From: Microbacterium sp. LWO13-1.2
Lineage (GTDB): Bacteria > Actinomycetota > Actinomycetes > Actinomycetales > Microbacteriaceae
Direction: 5' to 3'
DNA length: 64,000 nucleotides
NCBI RefSeq assembly: GCF_038397725.1
Contig: NZ_CP151634.1
Location: 2,108,001-2,172,000 of the forward strand
The position numbers and the translations under genes are program-made. Below are positions 61,433 to 64,000 of the stretch, in pieces. Position 1 is the stretch's first letter; every line of letters begins with the position of its first letter. A model generated the notes under the pieces. That model had not been told where the DNA came from and made no database searches. It saw only the letters and a program-made list of their open reading frames with translations.

Positions 61433-62902
61433 ACTGAAACCGTCGATGTCGTCCTGATCGGTGGTGGCATCATGAGCGCCACCCTGGGTACTCTGCTGCA
61501 CGAGCTGCAGCCGGAGTGGAAGATCGTCGCCTTCGAGCGACTCTCCGATCTCGCTCAAGAGAGCTCCAACCCGTGGAACAACGCCGGGACCGGACACGCC
61601 GCCCTCTGCGAGCTGAACTACATGCCGCAGAACGCGAACGGTCCGCTCGATCCCGCCAAGGCGGTGAACATCAACGAGCAGTTCCAGCAGAGCCGCCAGT
61701 TCTGGTCGTCGTTGGTCGAGAAGGGTGTGCTCGACGAGCCGTCGACGTTCATCAACGCCACCCCGCACATGACCTTCGTGCGCGGTGAGAAGGACGTCGC
61801 CTACCTCAAGGAACGCTACGAGGTGCTCAAGGAGCAGCCGCTGTTCGCCGGTATCGAGTACAGCGAGGACTCCCGCGTCATCAACAAGTGGGCGCCGCTG
61901 CTGATGCAGCAGCGCCGCAAGGGCGAGCCGTTCGCGGCGACTCGCGTGCCCGCCGGAACCGACGTCGACTTCGGAGCGCTCACGCACCAGCTCTTCGATC
62001 ACCTCACTGCCGACGGTGTCGACCTGCGGGTCAACCACGAGGTGCGCAGTCTGAAGAAGCAGAAGGACGGCACCTGGCTCGTCAAGTACCGCAACACCAT
62101 CGGGCATGCCCCGAACGAGGTGAAGGCTCGTTTCGTCTTCGTCGGCGCCGGCGGCTGGGCCCTCAAGCTGCTGCAGAACTCCGGCATCCCGGAGATCAAG
62201 GGCTACGGCGTCTTCCCGATCGGCGGGCAGTTCCTGAAGACGACGAACCCGAAGGTCGTCGCCCAGCACAAGGCGAAGGTGTACTCGCAGGCATCCGTCG
62301 GCGCACCCCCCATGTCGGTGCCGCACCTCGACACCCGGGTGGTCGACGGAGAGTCCTCGCTGATGTTCGGCCCGTTCGCGACGTTCAGCCCGAAGTTCCT
62401 CAAGAAGGGTTCGATGCTCGACATCGTGACCCAGGTGCGTCCGCACAACCTCGTGCCGATGCTCCAGGTCGCCGTCAAGAACCCCGACCTCATCACGTAC
62501 CTCGTCGGCGAGCTCATGAAGAACCACCGCAAGAAGGTCGACAGCCTGCGCATCTTCATGCCCACGGCGAAAGACGAGGACTGGACCCTCATCGACGCGG
62601 GCCAGCGTGCCCAGGTGATGAAGAAGGACCCTGAGAAGGGTGGAATCCTGCAGTTCGGCACCGAGGTGATCTCCTCGGCAGACGGTACCATCGCCGGCCT
62701 CCTCGGTGCGTCTCCTGGTGCGTCGACCGCCGTGCCGATCATGCTCGGCCTGCTGAAGTCGTGCTTCCCCGAGCACTACCCGAGCTGGGAGCCGGCACTG
62801 CGCGAGTTGATCCCGACGTTCGGCGAACAGCTGAACAAGGACGCGGCTCTGACGGAGCGCTCCACCGCGGCGACCGCCGCGACGCTCGGCATCAACGTCT
62901 GA
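61430..62902 (+). CDS. mqo: Malate:quinone oxidoreductase
   Basis: A 490-residue FAD enzyme. The N-terminal dinucleotide fold is VVLIGGGIMSATLGTLL, followed by the family-specific SNPWNNAGTGHAALCELNY. The C-terminus has the FAD-contacting GLLGASPGASTAVPIML. It oxidises malate at the inner face of the membrane and passes electrons to menaquinone, replacing or backing up NAD-malate dehydrogenase in the TCA cycle, as in corynebacteria. The start is a GTG and the transcript appears leaderless. Confidence 0.95.
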   Translation: MTETVDVVLIGGGIMSATLGTLLHELQPEWKIVAFERLSDLAQESSNPWNNAGTGHAALCELNYMPQNANGPLDPAKAVNINEQFQQSRQFWSSLVEKGVLDEPSTFINATPHMTFVRGEKDVAYLKERYEVLKEQPLFAGIEYSEDSRVINKWAPLLMQQRRKGEPFAATRVPAGTDVDFGALTHQLFDHLTADGVDLRVNHEVRSLKKQKDGTWLVKYRNTIGHAPNEVKARFVFVGAGGWALKLLQNSGIPEIKGYGVFPIGGQFLKTTNPKVVAQHKAKVYSQASVGAPPMSVPHLDTRVVDGESSLMFGPFATFSPKFLKKGSMLDIVTQVRPHNLVPMLQVAVKNPDLITYLVGELMKNHRKKVDSLRIFMPTAKDEDWTLIDAGQRAQVMKKDPEKGGILQFGTEVISSADGTIAGLLGASPGASTAVPIMLGLLKSCFPEHYPSWEPALRELIPTFGEQLNKDAALTERSTAATAATLGINV

Positions 62903-62909
62903 GCTCCCG

Positions 62910-63551
62910 GTGGGCAAGCTCTACTTCCGCTACGGCGCGATGAATTCGGGCAAGTCCACGTCTCTCCTCCAGGCTGCCTACAACTATGAGGAGCGTGGTC
63001 AGCACGTCCTCCTCGCCAAGCCGGCGATCGACACCAAAGGCGCAACGCAGATCGAGAGCCGACTGGGGATGACCCGCGAGGTCGACTTCCTGATCGCGCC
63101 GGAGGATGACGCACGGGCACTGTTCTCGGCGCACCGCGAGCGGATGCGGCGTTCCTCCGACGATGAGCTGCTCCCCGGCGGCCCTGTCGACGTCGCCTGC
63201 CTCCTGGTCGACGAGGCGCAGTTCCTCACCGCTGCGCAGATCGACGACCTCTTCCGGATCGCGGTCGACGACGGCATCCCGGTGATGGCCTACGGCATTC
63301 GCAACGACTTCCGCACGCAGGCCTTTCCGGGCTCGGCGCGACTGCTCGCGATCGCGCACTCGCTGGAGGAACTGAAGACCATCTGCCGCTGCGGTCGCAA
63401 GGCGGTGTTCAACGGCCGGGTGATCGACGGGCGTTTCGTCTTCGACGGCGATCAGGTCGCGATCGACGGGGGCGGCGACAAACTCGTCACGACGTACGAA
63501 TCGCTGTGCGGCGCCTGCTACCTCGACGAGTCCGGCGGTCGTCTGAGCTGA
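62910..63551 (+). CDS. tdk: Thymidine kinase
   Basis: A 213-residue type II thymidine kinase. P-loop FRYGAMNSGKSTSLLQ, Walker B-like CLLVDEAQFLTAAQ, and a C-terminal zinc module with cysteines in TICRCGRKA and LCGACYL. The lasso-loop tyrosine region that binds thymidine precedes the end. It phosphorylates salvaged thymidine. The GTG start is seven bases after the mqo stop, so the two are probably cotranscribed despite unrelated roles. The TGA stop is followed by a REP-like palindrome. Confidence 0.93.
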   Translation: MGKLYFRYGAMNSGKSTSLLQAAYNYEERGQHVLLAKPAIDTKGATQIESRLGMTREVDFLIAPEDDARALFSAHRERMRRSSDDELLPGGPVDVACLLVDEAQFLTAAQIDDLFRIAVDDGIPVMAYGIRNDFRTQAFPGSARLLAIAHSLEELKTICRCGRKAVFNGRVIDGRFVFDGDQVAIDGGGDKLVTTYESLCGACYLDESGGRLS

Positions 63552-63567
63552 GCGCGCCTGCGTAAAC

Positions 63568-63672
63568 CCGGTCGTTGAGCGAGCGAAGCGAGACGAAACG
63601 CCTTGATCCGGCGTACGACGTCGGACGACACGTTTCGTCCCGGTCGCTGGCGCTCCCTTGCTCGACGACCGG
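63568..63672. repeat. REP-like palindromic repeat
   Basis: The left arm (63568-63600, beginning CCGGTCGTTGAGCGAGCGAA and ending GACGAAACG) pairs imperfectly with the right arm (63631-63672, CGTTTCGTCC to CTCGACGACCGG) around a 30-base centre. Its wording matches a repeat I recall as dispersed between genes in Microbacteriaceae genomes; a genome search is needed to confirm. It lies between tdk and the FadR-type gene. Confidence 0.7.
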
Positions 63673-63685
63673 AGCAGGCGCGTGC

Positions 63686-63728
63686 TTGCGTGGTCTGACC
63701 ACACAGGCTACTCTGTGGTCAGACCACA
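63686..63728 (+). promoter_or_regulatory. Promoter with twin TGGTCnGACCA operators
   Basis: Two palindromes, TGGTCTGACCA (63691-63701) and TGGTCAGACCA (63716-63726, extended to TGTGGTCAGACCACA), with centres 25 bp apart. Between them lies -10 TACTCT (63709-63714), with -35 TTGCGT (63686-63691) 17 bases upstream. The TGGTCnGACCA form is classic for FadR-type GntR regulators, so this is most likely the autoregulatory operator of the next gene. Confidence 0.75.
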
Positions 63729-63737
63729 GGAGGACGG

Positions 63738-64000
63738 ATGTCGGAGCACAACGAGACCGAGTCGGCGCCCCGCGCCTGGCGACTCGTGCTGGAGAGCATC
63801 GAACGCGACCTCCTCGACGGGCGTCTCGGTCCTGGCGACCGCATCGCGTCGGAGCGCGACCTCGCCGCCGACCTGGGCGTCGGACGCTCCAGCGTCCGTG
63901 AGGCGCTGCGGGTGCTCGAGGTGATGGGGTTGATCCGCACCGCGACCGGCTCAGGCCCGCAGTCCGGCGCGATCGTCATCGCCACGCCCACCGGCGGCCT
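63738..64000 (+). CDS. FadR-type GntR regulator, 3' end missing
   Basis: The first 87 residues are visible before the window ends. ATG 63738 follows AGGAGG. The GntR winged helix is complete: LVLESIERDLLDGRLGPGD, RIASERDLAADLGVGRSSVREALRVLEVMGLI (the SERxLA and SRxxVREAL elements), then the wing. The ligand-binding domain lies outside the window. Upstream are two palindromes suited to this family. The regulated pathway is not visible here. Confidence 0.88.
   Translation, partial: MSEHNETESAPRAWRLVLESIERDLLDGRLGPGDRIASERDLAADLGVGRSSVREALRVLEVMGLIRTATGSGPQSGAIVIATPTGG

Overview
The window is high-GC actinobacterial DNA, most likely from a Microbacterium-type member of the Microbacteriaceae. 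The grounds are the frequent ggatgc/gcatcc words, many GTG starts, a very acidic NusG N-terminus, the tRNA-Trp/secE/nusG block, an aspartokinase with an internal beta-subunit start, and a REP-like palindrome at the right end. This taxonomic call is an inference from the sequence alone. Coding density is about 95%, most genes form short operons, and no gap longer than 300 bases lacks a gene. I saw no prophage, insertion sequence or CRISPR array.

Layout. 1-5.3 kb: tandem universal stress protein, APC permease and two succinate-semialdehyde-type dehydrogenases (amine/GABA-type catabolism). 5.4-10.0 kb (minus): a divergent HSP90-family protein with a 932-residue TPR protein directly downstream. 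10.2-14.5 kb: tRNA-Trp, secE, nusG, then a glyoxalase-fold/WYL-regulator pair sitting between nusG and rplK-rplA. 14.7-20.9 kb: a cystine-type ABC importer, a LysE-type exporter with a divergent LysR regulator, and a MarR/MFS efflux pair with twin operators. 21.1-24.2 kb: a compact exported-protein operon with two TasA-like proteins, an ER-type (SipW-like) signal peptidase, an LPXTG protein and a third SipW-type exported protein. 24.2-26.2 kb: a YqaJ-type nuclease and an AbiEi-like protein flanked by two 68-bp palindromes. 26.2-28.9 kb: a divergent glucose-6-phosphate dehydrogenase, then rplJ-rplL behind an attenuator leader.

28.9-33.7 kb: LacI regulator and sugar ABC importer with two GGAA(C/T)CGGTTCC operators. 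33.8-36.4 kb: transsulfuration pair (cystathionine beta-synthase, cystathionine gamma-synthase). 36.6-42 kb: Bcr/CflA efflux pump, PAP2 phosphatase, GNAT, DUF1772 protein, tRNA-Ser, a DUF4406-type protein divergent from a DeoR regulator, and trhO. 42-46.4 kb (minus): MoxR/DUF58/transglutaminase operon. 46.5-47.9 kb: SRP RNA, rhomboid protease, lysozyme-like protein. 47.9-54.6 kb: pta-ackA, then beta-phosphoglucomutase with a GH65 disaccharide phosphorylase. 54.7-58.6 kb: dnaX, recR, EamA transporter. 58.8-61.4 kb: aspartokinase (with internal beta start) and asd. 61.4-64 kb: mqo, thymidine kinase, REP-like repeat and the start of a FadR-type regulator with twin operators.

Many genes carry a TAnnnT box exactly 6-7 bases before the start codon and no Shine-Dalgarno sequence, which points to leaderless transcription. 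In two places the upstream gene's stop codon is part of that box. The points most worth a second look are the SipW/LPXTG operon, the HSP90-TPR pair, the palindrome-flanked AbiEi-like nuclease candidate, the WYL regulator with an apparent ATT start behind an 11-bp inverted repeat, and the Zwf homologue with altered substrate-site motifs.
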